Shown here: in pieces, positions 7,323-14,413 of the stretch
Numbering within the stretch: position 1 is the first letter of the stretch
Layout: every line of letters begins with the position of its first letter
NCBI GenBank assembly: GCA_003223065.1
Contig: QHXU01000036.1
Location: 5,041-22,335 of the forward strand
Reading direction: 5' to 3'
DNA length: 17,295 bases
From: Acidobacteriota bacterium
GTDB lineage: Bacteria > Acidobacteriota > Terriglobia > Bryobacterales > Bryobacteraceae
The notes under the pieces: model-generated
What the model saw: only the letters and a program-made list of their open reading frames with translations
Told to the model about the DNA's origin: nothing
Databases searched by the model: none
Translations under genes and position numbers: made by a program

Positions 7323-8422
7323 AACGCGTCGTCCTGCGCCAGATCCGCATGCCTTTGGTGCACTTTTTCGAGACCAGCTTCGGCCGGACCGAGGAGCGTC
7401 ACATGGTGCTGGTCGAGGTGATCTCCGATGGCCTCTCCGGATGGGGCGAAGTCACCGCCGGCGAAAATCCTTTCTATAACGAAGAATGGACGGGATCCGC
7501 CTGGCTGATCGTTCGCGATTACGCGGCGCCGCGCGTTCTCAAACACAATTTCGAAAGCGCGGCGCAGGTCGCCGGTCGCACATCGCACATCCGCGGCCAT
7601 CGTATGGCGTGCGGAGGTCTCGAAGTGGCGATGTGGGACCTGGAAGCGCGGCGCAACAACGTGCCGCTCGCCAGGCAGATCGGCGGCGGCGAGCGCGCCG
7701 AGATCGCTTGCGGCGTGTCGATCGGGATTCAGGAATCCGTCCCGCAGCTCATCAAAAAGATCGAAACCGAACTAAACGCGGGCTATCAACGGATCAAAAT
7801 GAAGATCAAGCCCGGTTGGGATGTGGATGTGATCCGCGAAGTGCGCAGGGCGTTCCCGAAAATCCGGTTGATGGCGGACGCTAACTCGGCTTACAGGCTG
7901 GCCGACGCAGACCGCCTGAAATGCCTGGACGAGTTCAACCTGATGATGATCGAGCAACCGCTTGCTCACGACGAAATCATCGATCACGCCCAGCTCCAGG
8001 CCCGGCTTCAGACGCCCATCTGCCTCGACGAGTGCATTCGCTCCGCGCACCACGCCGAGCAGGCGATCCGCATGAAGGCGTGCGGGATCATCAACATCAA
8101 ACTCGGCCGCGTGGGCGGTTTCAGTGAGGCCAAACGCGTCCACGACGTGGCGCAGGCGCAAGGCGTTCCGGTGTGGTGCGGCGGGATGCTCGAATCCGGT
8201 ATCGGCCGCGCGCATAACATCGCGCTTTCGACATTGCCGAATTTCGTACTGCCCGGTGACGTTTCAGCCAGCAAGCGCTACTGGACACGCGACATCATTT
8301 CGCCTCCGGTCGAAGTCTCGCCACGCGGAACCATCATGGTGCCCACCGCTCCGGGTTTCGGCTTCGAACTCGATCACGACTTCCTCAAACACGTCACGGT
8401 TCGGGAGGAGATTGTGAGTTGA
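7307..8422 (+). CDS. menC: o-Succinylbenzoate synthase / N-acylamino acid racemase (enolase superfamily)
   Basis: This 371-residue protein belongs to the muconate-lactonising subgroup of the enolase superfamily. The catalytic set is complete: KxK at Lys164/Lys166 (RIKMKIKPG), metal ligands Asp191 (MADANSAY), Glu216 (MIEQPL) and Asp241 (CLDE), and Lys265 (NIKLGRVGG). Such enzymes make o-succinylbenzoate for menaquinone, racemise N-acylamino acids, or do both; sequence alone does not separate these. No other men genes are nearby, and the upstream GNAT gene favours an N-acylamino acid racemase role. The ATG at 7307 sits inside the GNAT gene after GGGAA, indicating translational coupling. Confidence 0.9.
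   Translation: MGIQVERVVLRQIRMPLVHFFETSFGRTEERHMVLVEVISDGLSGWGEVTAGENPFYNEEWTGSAWLIVRDYAAPRVLKHNFESAAQVAGRTSHIRGHRMACGGLEVAMWDLEARRNNVPLARQIGGGERAEIACGVSIGIQESVPQLIKKIETELNAGYQRIKMKIKPGWDVDVIREVRRAFPKIRLMADANSAYRLADADRLKCLDEFNLMMIEQPLAHDEIIDHAQLQARLQTPICLDECIRSAHHAEQAIRMKACGIINIKLGRVGGFSEAKRVHDVAQAQGVPVWCGGMLESGIGRAHNIALSTLPNFVLPGDVSASKRYWTRDIISPPVEVSPRGTIMVPTAPGFGFELDHDFLKHVTVREEIVS
8403..8410 (+). promoter_or_regulatory. Strong Shine-Dalgarno fixing a TTG start
   Basis: GGGAGGAG lies 8 nt before TTG 8419-8421, which overlaps the upstream TGA (8420-8422). This decides the start of the EamA transporter. Confidence 0.75.
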
Positions 8423-9351
8423 AAGCGCACAGCGCGCAGCGCGTTGTGCGCGCCCAGGCAGCAGAATCCAGGCCTTCTCCGGCGCGCCTGTACGCGTTGA
8501 TCCTCTTCATGGTGCTCTCGTGGGCACTGAATTTCGTTATCGGCAAGGTCGCCCTGCGCGAGATTCCCGCAATGGTGCTCCCTGGAATGCGCATCGGACT
8601 TGCAGCGCTCTGCCTAGTTCCGGTCTATCTGTGGGATGCGCGACGGGGCCCGCGCCAGCGCTGGACGTGGGCGGACGCGCCACAGCTCGCCATCGTGAGC
8701 GTCTGCGGAATCACCTTTAATCAGTTTTTCTTCATCGCCGGACTGAGCCGCACCAGCGTCGGGCACTCAGCCGTGATCATCGCCCTTACGCCGATGCTGG
8801 TTCTGGCATTGGCGGCCGTGGCCGGCCAGGAGCGCATTACACCGGCGAAAGTCGCCGGCATGACGATCGCACTGGCCGGCGTCGGCGCATTACAGGTCTC
8901 GAAAAGCAGCGCCGCTGCTGCCACTCCACTCGGCGACCTCTACGCATTTGTGGGAACGCTGGCCTTTTCCCTTTACGTCGTCGCAGGAAAAGCGCTTAGC
9001 ACGCGATATGGCAGCATCGCCGTCAACACATTCGCATACTGGGTGGGCGCGCTAACGCTTGGTCCGCTTGCCTGGTTCGAGCGGGCCTCCTTCAGGCTGA
9101 GCTACCTCAGCGCGGCCGCGTGGTGGAGCCTTGCGTACATGGCGGTGTTTCCGTCGGTCATCGCTTACCTGATCTACTATCACGCGCTCGCCTATATGCC
9201 CGCGTCGCGTGTGTCGATGTTTACTTACGCGCAACCGATTCTGGCCACACTGCTCGGATTTGCCTTGCTGGGCGAGCCGGTGACGCCTTCCCTCGTTACC
9301 GGCGGGGCGCTGGTATTGGCAGGCGTGTGGGTGGCGGAGCTACGCGCATGA
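8419..9351 (+). CDS. EamA/DMT-family transporter
   Basis: This 310-residue inner-membrane protein has about ten hydrophobic segments in two EamA repeats (about 22-155 and 168-305). Family-like stretches are VLSWALNFVIGKVALREIP, GLSRTSVGHSAVIIALTPM and the C-terminal PILATLLGFALLGEPVTPSL. Drug/metabolite transporters often export amino acids or metabolites. The TTG start overlaps the racemase stop and is backed by a strong Shine-Dalgarno; the 3' end overlaps the MFS gene by ATGA. Export of the racemase pathway's product or substrate is inferred from context only. Confidence 0.9.
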   Translation: MKAHSAQRVVRAQAAESRPSPARLYALILFMVLSWALNFVIGKVALREIPAMVLPGMRIGLAALCLVPVYLWDARRGPRQRWTWADAPQLAIVSVCGITFNQFFFIAGLSRTSVGHSAVIIALTPMLVLALAAVAGQERITPAKVAGMTIALAGVGALQVSKSSAAAATPLGDLYAFVGTLAFSLYVVAGKALSTRYGSIAVNTFAYWVGALTLGPLAWFERASFRLSYLSAAAWWSLAYMAVFPSVIAYLIYYHALAYMPASRVSMFTYAQPILATLLGFALLGEPVTPSLVTGGALVLAGVWVAELRA

Positions 9352-10640
9352 CCGGATTCATCGCGTTGCTCGGCGCCAATCGAAATTATCGCTTCACATG
9401 GTCGGGCCAGGTGGTGAGCGAGGTCGGCGATCATTTCAATAACATCGCCGTGTTCAGCCTCGCCCTGGCGAATACCGGCTCCGGTCTCGTTGTGGCCGGA
9501 ATCCTGATCGCGCGGGCGCTTCCGGCGGTGCTGGCCGGGCCCGTCGCCGGCGTCCTGCTCGATCGGCTGGATCGCAAGCGCATCATGATCGCAAGCGACC
9601 TGGTGCGCGCCGCTGTTGCGCTGGCGTTTATCCTAGGGATCCCGCCGGGCCGCACGTGGCTTCTCTATGTTCTGAGCGGCATGCTGATGTTCGCTTCCCC
9701 GTTTTTCACCAGCGGCCGCGCGTCGATTCTTCCCTCCATCGCAACCAAAGAAGAGTTGCATACGGCGAACTCGCTGACGCAGCTCACGCAATGGACCACC
9801 GTGACGATCGGTTCCTTCCTGGGCGGAGCGTCGGTCACGGCGTTCGGGTACAAGCTGGCGTTCGCGTTCAACGCCTTCTCGTTCCTGTTCTCGGCGTGGT
9901 GCATTTCGCGACTGCGGGTCGAGAAAGGATTTCGCGCCGAGCGGTCCGGCCTGGGCGAACACAAGGTAATTCGGCCATGGCACGAATATACGGAGGGATT
10001 GCGCTATATGCAGGCGTCGCCCCTGATCCTCGCGATCGGCCTCGTGGCGGTAGGCTGGGCCACGGGAGGCGGCGCGGCGCAAATCTTGTTCAGCGTGTTC
10101 GGTGAGGTGGTGTTCCATCGCGGACCCGCCGGGATCGGTACCATCTGGGGCTGCGCCGGTATCGGCCTGGTCTGCGGTGCGATTTTCGCGCACCGGATCG
10201 GCCGCCGGATCAGTTTCACCGGATACAAGCGAACGATCTCGATCTGCTACATCATTCACGGCGGATCGTACGTGTTCTTCAGCCAGGCGCCCACGTTCTC
10301 CTTGGCGCTCTTCTTCATCGGGCTTTCGCGCGCCGCCGTAGCCGTGAGCTCCGTGCTTAACGTTTCCCAGCTTTTGCGTCACGTGTCCGATGAATTCCGC
10401 GGCCGCGTATTCGCGACCGTCGAAACCTGGACCTGGCTGACCATGATGGTTTCGATGGCGGTGGCAGGGCTGGTCTCGGATCACGTGAGCCCACGTGTGA
10501 TTGGAGCCTGGAGCGGCGTGCTCAGCTCCACCACCGCGATTTTCTGGGGTTGGGCGAACTGGACAGGACGGCTGCCGGAGCCCGCGCTTTCCGGCGTCCG
10601 GCCCGATGAGATCGAGGTTCACGGAGACCCGACGGTCTAA
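9348..10640 (+). CDS. MFS transporter (MFS_3/EntS-like)
   Basis: This 430-residue protein has about twelve membrane segments. The conserved loop between TM2 and TM3 is GVLLDRLDRKRIMIASDLVRA (about 64-84), as in the MFS_3 group of drug and siderophore exporters. The second half has a similar loop, RGRVFATVETW. A central cytoplasmic loop (RLRVEKGFRAERSGLGEHK) divides the halves. The ATG overlaps the EamA stop (ATGA), making this the last gene of the mazG operon. The substrate is unknown. Confidence 0.9.
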   Translation: MTGFIALLGANRNYRFTWSGQVVSEVGDHFNNIAVFSLALANTGSGLVVAGILIARALPAVLAGPVAGVLLDRLDRKRIMIASDLVRAAVALAFILGIPPGRTWLLYVLSGMLMFASPFFTSGRASILPSIATKEELHTANSLTQLTQWTTVTIGSFLGGASVTAFGYKLAFAFNAFSFLFSAWCISRLRVEKGFRAERSGLGEHKVIRPWHEYTEGLRYMQASPLILAIGLVAVGWATGGGAAQILFSVFGEVVFHRGPAGIGTIWGCAGIGLVCGAIFAHRIGRRISFTGYKRTISICYIIHGGSYVFFSQAPTFSLALFFIGLSRAAVAVSSVLNVSQLLRHVSDEFRGRVFATVETWTWLTMMVSMAVAGLVSDHVSPRVIGAWSGVLSSTTAIFWGWANWTGRLPEPALSGVRPDEIEVHGDPTV

Positions 10641-10666
10641 AGGCAGGACCGGGCTCCCTGCGGACG

Positions 10667-10695
10667 TGGACGCCGGGTCCACCGTTCAGCACAAT
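10667..10695 (+). promoter_or_regulatory. Putative promoter of the SDR gene
   Basis: TGGACG (10667-10672) and CACAAT (10690-10695) are separated by 17 nt, and the -10 ends 6 nt before the GTG at 10702. Transcription would start at or next to the start codon, giving a leaderless mRNA. It lies in the 61-bp gap after the MFS gene. Confidence 0.4.
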
Positions 10696-10701
10696 AGAGA
10701 A

Positions 10702-11421
10702 GTGCCTGCGCTCAAAGATCGCGTGATCCTTGTCACCGGAGGCGCCAAGCGGATCGGCCGCGGTATCGCGCTGCGCCTGGCACGCGAAGGAGCGCGCGTA
10801 GCGATCCACTATCACGGTTCGGAAGCCGAGGCCCGCGCCACCGCGGCGGAGTGCGGGAACGCGCGCCTTTTTCAAGCGAACCTGGAACGGGTACCCGAAA
10901 TCGAGCGCCTCTTCGCGGATGTCGAAAGTCACTTCGGCCGCATTGACGGCCTGGTGAACAACGCCGCACGTTTCACTCGCATCAATCCTCTCCAGATCAC
11001 CGAGGCCGATTGGGACTTCATCCATTCGGTGAACCTTAAGGCCACCTTTTTCTGCTGCCAGCAGGCTGCGCGCAGGATGATCGCCGGCGAAGGCGGACAC
11101 ATCGTGAACTTGAGCTCGCTTGGCGGATTGCGCCCGTGGTCGCAACACGCGCACTACTGCGCTTCGAAAGCCGGGGTCATCATGTTGACGCGTGCGCTGG
11201 CCAAAGCGTTCGCGCCGAAAGTGACCGTGAATTCCGTCGCACCCGGCGTGATTCCCTTCGGCGAGCCCGATGAGCGCGCCAAGCGCCTCATCGCGAGGAC
11301 GCCCGTATGCCGTGGCGGCACGGCCGACGAGATTGCGGATGCCGTTCTGTTTTTCCTGACGGCGTCCAACTTTATCACCGGCCAGGTGCTCGCGGTCGAC
11401 GGCGGCCTCAGCCAGAAATGA
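10702..11421 (+). CDS. Short-chain dehydrogenase/reductase, pteridine-reductase-like
   Basis: This 239-residue classical SDR has cofactor loop VTGGAKRIGRG (11-21), NNAA (86-89), catalytic Asn111, Ser138/139 (NLSSLGG), Tyr152 and Lys156 (HYCASK), and the PG and GGLSQ-end features of FabG-like enzymes. The TGxxxRxG form of the loop and the following AIHYHGSEAEA resemble pteridine reductases (PTR1/FolM type, reducing dihydropterins with NADPH). A generic 3-oxoacyl reductase remains possible. The GTG at 10702 was chosen because it gives the usual short N-terminus and sits after a -10-like site; GTG 10666 is an alternative. It converges with the YkgJ-type gene across an 18-bp gap with no evident terminator. 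Confidence 0.85.
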   Translation: MPALKDRVILVTGGAKRIGRGIALRLAREGARVAIHYHGSEAEARATAAECGNARLFQANLERVPEIERLFADVESHFGRIDGLVNNAARFTRINPLQITEADWDFIHSVNLKATFFCCQQAARRMIAGEGGHIVNLSSLGGLRPWSQHAHYCASKAGVIMLTRALAKAFAPKVTVNSVAPGVIPFGEPDERAKRLIARTPVCRGGTADEIADAVLFFLTASNFITGQVLAVDGGLSQK

Positions 11422-11439
11422 ACCGCGGCCATCCCGCGC

Positions 11440-11850
11440 CTACGTATACAGCTCCGGATATGCTCTCCGTTGTTCCTCCGCGATCTCGAGCGCGGTGCCG
11501 ATCTGAATCAGCGGACCCTTGCCGATTCCAGGGCAATAGCCAGCCGCGCGATTCCACGTCACACGCCGCTCGATGATCTCCGGCCAGAAGGGGAACGTGC
11601 GGCACTGCGTGGGCTTCGCGGGGTGAATGCTGCACCCGTGCTTCTCGAGGAACGGGCACTGTTTATCGCGTGGCTTGCGGAAGCGCATTTGATGCCGGGT
11701 GCGATAGACGTACTTCGCCTCGAAGGCGCGCGCCGTCATCCCCAGAAACTTCGCCGCGCGCTTCAGATCATTTTCAGTGAGGTACACGTAACCCTGCATA
11801 TTGCAGCAGTTAATGCAGCCTGGCTGGCAGGTGAAACGGATGGCGTTCAT
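11440..11850 (-). CDS. YkgJ-family cysteine-cluster protein
   Basis: This 136-residue protein has the family's cysteine pattern: CQPGCINCC (Cys8, 12, 15, 16), then CPFLEKHGC (Cys65, 73), TQCRTFP (Cys83) and YCPG (Cys106). The cluster probably binds zinc or an Fe-S cluster; the biochemical role is unknown. The ATG at 11850 fits homologue N-termini; an upstream ATG at 11934 would add an unlikely basic 28-residue extension. No Shine-Dalgarno is visible, so the mRNA may be leaderless. The 5' end overlaps that of the divergent phospholipase-like gene. Confidence 0.85.
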   Translation of the reverse strand: MNAIRFTCQPGCINCCNMQGYVYLTENDLKRAAKFLGMTARAFEAKYVYRTRHQMRFRKPRDKQCPFLEKHGCSIHPAKPTQCRTFPFWPEIIERRVTWNRAAGYCPGIGKGPLIQIGTALEIAEEQRRAYPELYT

Positions 11851-13090
11851 GCCGTATCTAGATGTTAGCGTGTTACGGGCCCTCTCCGCGGTCTGCCTCG
11901 TTCTCGTTCCTTGCCACGGGTATTCGGTTCTCACTCACGAAGCGATTATCGATTCGGTGTGGGACAGCAACATCAGATCCCTGCTGCTCCATCGCTTTCC
12001 CGATGCAACACCGGAGCAGTTGAAAGAAGCGCACGCTTACCTCTACGGCGGTTGCCTGATTCAGGACATGGGCTACGCTCCCTTCTCCGCCCGTATGTTC
12101 AGCGACTTGACGCACTACGTGCGAAGCGGCGACTTCGTGATGACTCTCCTTCGCGACGCCCAAACTCTAGATGAATACGCGTTCGCCCTGGGGGCCTTAG
12201 CCCACTTCGCCTCCGACCATCGAGGGCATCCCGCCGTGAACCACGCCACAGCTGTGATTTACCCCAAACTGCGAGCCAGGTTCGGTGACGTAGTGACCTT
12301 CGAAGACAACCCCGCGAGTCACCTCAAGACAGAGTTCGCATTCGATGTGGCGCAGGTTTCCCACGGTCTCTACGCGCCCGACGCGTACCACGATTTCATC
12401 GGATTCAAGGTATCGAAGCCGATACTGGAGCGTGGATTCCAGGAAACTTACGGAATCGCGGTGAAGGACATATTCGGCACACTCGACCTGGGGATCGGAA
12501 CGTACCGCTTCTCAGTGGGCAAACTGGTCCCGGAGATGACCAAGGCGGCGTGGCAATCGAAGCGATCGGATATCGAAAAGCTGTCTCCCGGCATCACGCG
12601 CTCGAAATTCATCTATTCGCTTCCGCGGCGAAAGTATGAACAGGAATGGGACAAAGAGTATCGCGGGCCCGGCCCCTTTGCGCGATTCCTGGCATTGGTC
12701 TTTCGTCTGATCCCGCGCTTTGGACCATTCAAGGTGATGGCCTTCAGACCGATTCCACAAAGTTCCGAGCAGGATTTTCTCCGAAGCTTCGAAGCCACGG
12801 TCGGGCAGTACCGCCAACGGCTCGAGGACGTGCGGCGCGGGCGCCTCAGCCTCCCCAACTACAACCTGGATACCGGAAAACCCACCGAAGCCGGCGACTA
12901 CAAGTTGGCCGATGAAGCCTACGTACACCTACTCGATAAACTGGCCGAGCATCGGTTCGAACTGGTGACGCCGGAACTGCGGAAAGAGATCCTCGCGTTC
13001 TTCGGCCGTGCTGATCGATCCAGGCTTCCGGCGAAGACCCTGCAGGAACTCGAAGACCTCAAGCCTAAAGCGGCCGGCGGCCCTGAATAA
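11840..13090 (+). CDS. Secreted zinc-dependent phospholipase C-like protein
   Basis: This 416-residue protein has an N-terminal signal sequence (VLRALSAVCLVLVPCHGYS) followed at once by the zinc phospholipase C/S1-P1-like start SVLTHEAIIDS (His33). Further candidate metal ligands are Asp76 (GGCLIQDMGY), His92 (DLTHY) and AHFASDHRGH (His122, Asp126, His130). The C-terminal 200 residues are unrecognised. The ATG at 11840 has an AGGTG 6 nt upstream; ATG 11849 and GTG 11870 are alternatives that also keep the signal sequence. The substrate, phospholipid or otherwise, is inferred from the family. The 3' end overlaps the opposing 49-aa gene by 26 nt. Confidence 0.8.
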   Translation: MAFMPYLDVSVLRALSAVCLVLVPCHGYSVLTHEAIIDSVWDSNIRSLLLHRFPDATPEQLKEAHAYLYGGCLIQDMGYAPFSARMFSDLTHYVRSGDFVMTLLRDAQTLDEYAFALGALAHFASDHRGHPAVNHATAVIYPKLRARFGDVVTFEDNPASHLKTEFAFDVAQVSHGLYAPDAYHDFIGFKVSKPILERGFQETYGIAVKDIFGTLDLGIGTYRFSVGKLVPEMTKAAWQSKRSDIEKLSPGITRSKFIYSLPRRKYEQEWDKEYRGPGPFARFLALVFRLIPRFGPFKVMAFRPIPQSSEQDFLRSFEATVGQYRQRLEDVRRGRLSLPNYNLDTGKPTEAGDYKLADEAYVHLLDKLAEHRFELVTPELRKEILAFFGRADRSRLPAKTLQELEDLKPKAAGGPE

Positions 13091-13214
13091 CCCGGATCAG
13101 CAATACTGCCACAGCGATCACGAGAAGCAGGTGAATGTAGCCGTACAGCGTGTAAGACGTGACCATGCCCAAGAGCCACATCACCAGCAGAATCACGAAG
13201 ATTGTCATCAACAT
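13065..13214 (-). CDS. lmo0937-type small membrane protein
   Basis: This 49-residue protein has two hydrophobic helices (MLMTIFVILLVMWLLGMV and YIHLLLVIAVAVLLIRVI) and the family-typical TSYTL turn and IQGRRPL end. Function is unknown; such genes often accompany stress-response genes. The ATG at 13214 has GGGGAG 6 nt upstream, which favours it over an upstream ATG at 13256. It is divergent from csbD and overlaps the phospholipase-like gene tail to tail. Confidence 0.8.
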   Translation of the reverse strand: MLMTIFVILLVMWLLGMVTSYTLYGYIHLLLVIAVAVLLIRVIQGRRPL

Positions 13215-13407
13215 AGAAGGCTCCCCAACTTTAGGCTCAGGCAACTCCAGGGCCAAAGGAGCTATTACCGTTACCCGTTTGCGGCTAGGGGTCGGAAAAT
13301 CTTGCCGTCATTAAAAGCCTCCCAGGGAAACTTGTACCATTCCATCGCCTTAAATCCGCTTGGCCGGCAATGCGTAATTACCTTGGCAGCCGGGTTGCCC
13401 TCTAGTT

Positions 13408-13429
13408 TTCGCCGGCTTGCGCCGGCGAA
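13408..13429 (+). promoter_or_regulatory. GC-rich hairpin in the CsbD leader
   Basis: A perfect 9-bp stem (13408-13416 with 13421-13429, TTCGCCGGC arm) with a TTGC loop ends about 8 nt before the AAGGAGA Shine-Dalgarno (13437-13443). It is not followed by a T-run, so it is not a terminator. It may stabilise the mRNA or shape ribosome access. The rest of the 13215-13450 spacer shows no promoter I would commit to. Confidence 0.5.
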
Positions 13430-13450
13430 CCCAATCAAGGAGAACACACT

Positions 13451-13690
13451 ATGAACTGGGATCAAGTCCAGGGAAAGTGGAAGCAGTTCAAAGGTTCGGC
13501 GAAACAACAATGGGGCAAACTTACCGACGATGACCTCGACTTCATCAACGGCAAACGCGAAGCCCTAATAGGCAAGTTGCAGGAGCGCTATGGGATCGCC
13601 CGTGAGGAGGCCCAGAAGAGGGCCGATGAATGGGTGAAGGTGCTCAGCACATACCAGGAGGAGCCGACCTATCACGGCACCAAGCGTTGA
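13451..13690 (+). CDS. CsbD-family stress-response protein
   Basis: This 79-residue hydrophilic protein is diagnostic for the CsbD/YjbJ family: MNWDQVQGKWKQFKGSAKQQWGKLTDDDL, then INGKREALIGKLQERYGIAREEAQKRADEW. Family members are abundant general-stress proteins of unknown biochemistry, sigma-B-controlled in Bacillus. An AAGGAGA Shine-Dalgarno lies 7 nt before the ATG, the leader has a hairpin, and a strong terminator follows, making it a stand-alone transcript. Confidence 0.95.
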   Translation: MNWDQVQGKWKQFKGSAKQQWGKLTDDDLDFINGKREALIGKLQERYGIAREEAQKRADEWVKVLSTYQEEPTYHGTKR

Positions 13691-13721
13691 CCCGTTCTCT
13701 TCCTTAAGACCTCCTAACTTC

Positions 13722-13761
13722 GAGGCGGCAGGAGCGCCGGTTCCTGCCGCCTCCTTTTGTT
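13722..13761 (+). terminator. Strong rho-independent terminator after csbD
   Basis: A perfect 12-bp GC-rich stem (13722-13733 with 13742-13753, GAGGCGGCAGGA arm) with an 8-nt loop is followed by CTTTTGTT on the plus strand. It lies 32 nt past the csbD stop. No T-run exists in the other direction, so it does not serve the opposing methyltransferase gene. Confidence 0.85.
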
Positions 13762-13768
13762 GCGCAGG

Positions 13769-14407
13769 TCATCTGGATGATAGGGGCCTTCGGAATACGA
13801 TGCAGTAATTTCGACCCGGGAAATCGTTCGGAATCGAAACCATCTCAAATACGGCATGCTTCAACTCGCCGATCAAAATCTCTTTCGGAATCCCATGTCT
13901 ACCGCGATTTAAGGGCGCACCCCTTACCGGCGCGATAATGCTCAGCAACGCGTTGGGTGTGAAATCGATCACGGCCAGCAATCCGCCCGGGCGAACGGCG
14001 CGGAACAAGCTCGCATCGATCTCTTCCGGATGAGTGAAGTGGTGATATACGTCGCGCATAAAAACGGAGTCGCAACAATCAGGGGGCAAGTTTGTTTCGG
14101 TTTCCCCACCTTGGATGACGGTAACGTTGGTGAGATTGCGTTGCTTAGCGCCCGCCGCGATTTTGGCTAAACGCCTCGAGTCGATCTCATTGGAGTAAAC
14201 GTGACCGGAAGGGCCCACCGCCCGCGCGGCCGCAAACGTCATGCGACCCTCCCCTGCCCCGATTTCACCGATATTCTGGCCGGCTTTCCAATCCAGGATC
14301 GCCGCGATCTTCTCGGTTTCGGCGTCGGTTGTGTCGCGAAAGTACCATGCGGCGCAAGCGCCCGCCGCAACCAGAACGCCGATGAGGAGCAGATATCGCT
14401 TTTTCAC
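13769..14407 (-). CDS. Membrane-anchored class I SAM-dependent methyltransferase
   Basis: This 212-residue protein begins with a hydrophobic anchor or signal (YLLLIGVLVAAGACAAWYF). The SAM-binding motif I is IGEIGAGEGRM (46-56), followed by acidic motif II (SNEID), VTVIQGG, the motif IV region DSVFMRDVYHHF, and RAVRPGGLLAVIDF. The substrate is not identifiable; the cysteine pattern of ArsM arsenite methyltransferases is not seen apart from a CysCys pair before motif IV. The GTG at 14407 lies 6 nt past the permease stop, so the two are co-transcribed. The Cys18 context (AGAC) is a poor lipobox, so a transmembrane anchor is likelier than a lipoprotein. Confidence 0.8.
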   Translation of the reverse strand: MKKRYLLLIGVLVAAGACAAWYFRDTTDAETEKIAAILDWKAGQNIGEIGAGEGRMTFAAARAVGPSGHVYSNEIDSRRLAKIAAGAKQRNLTNVTVIQGGETETNLPPDCCDSVFMRDVYHHFTHPEEIDASLFRAVRPGGLLAVIDFTPNALLSIIAPVRGAPLNRGRHGIPKEILIGELKHAVFEMVSIPNDFPGRNYCIVFRRPLSSR

Positions 14408-14413
14408 GGCGCA

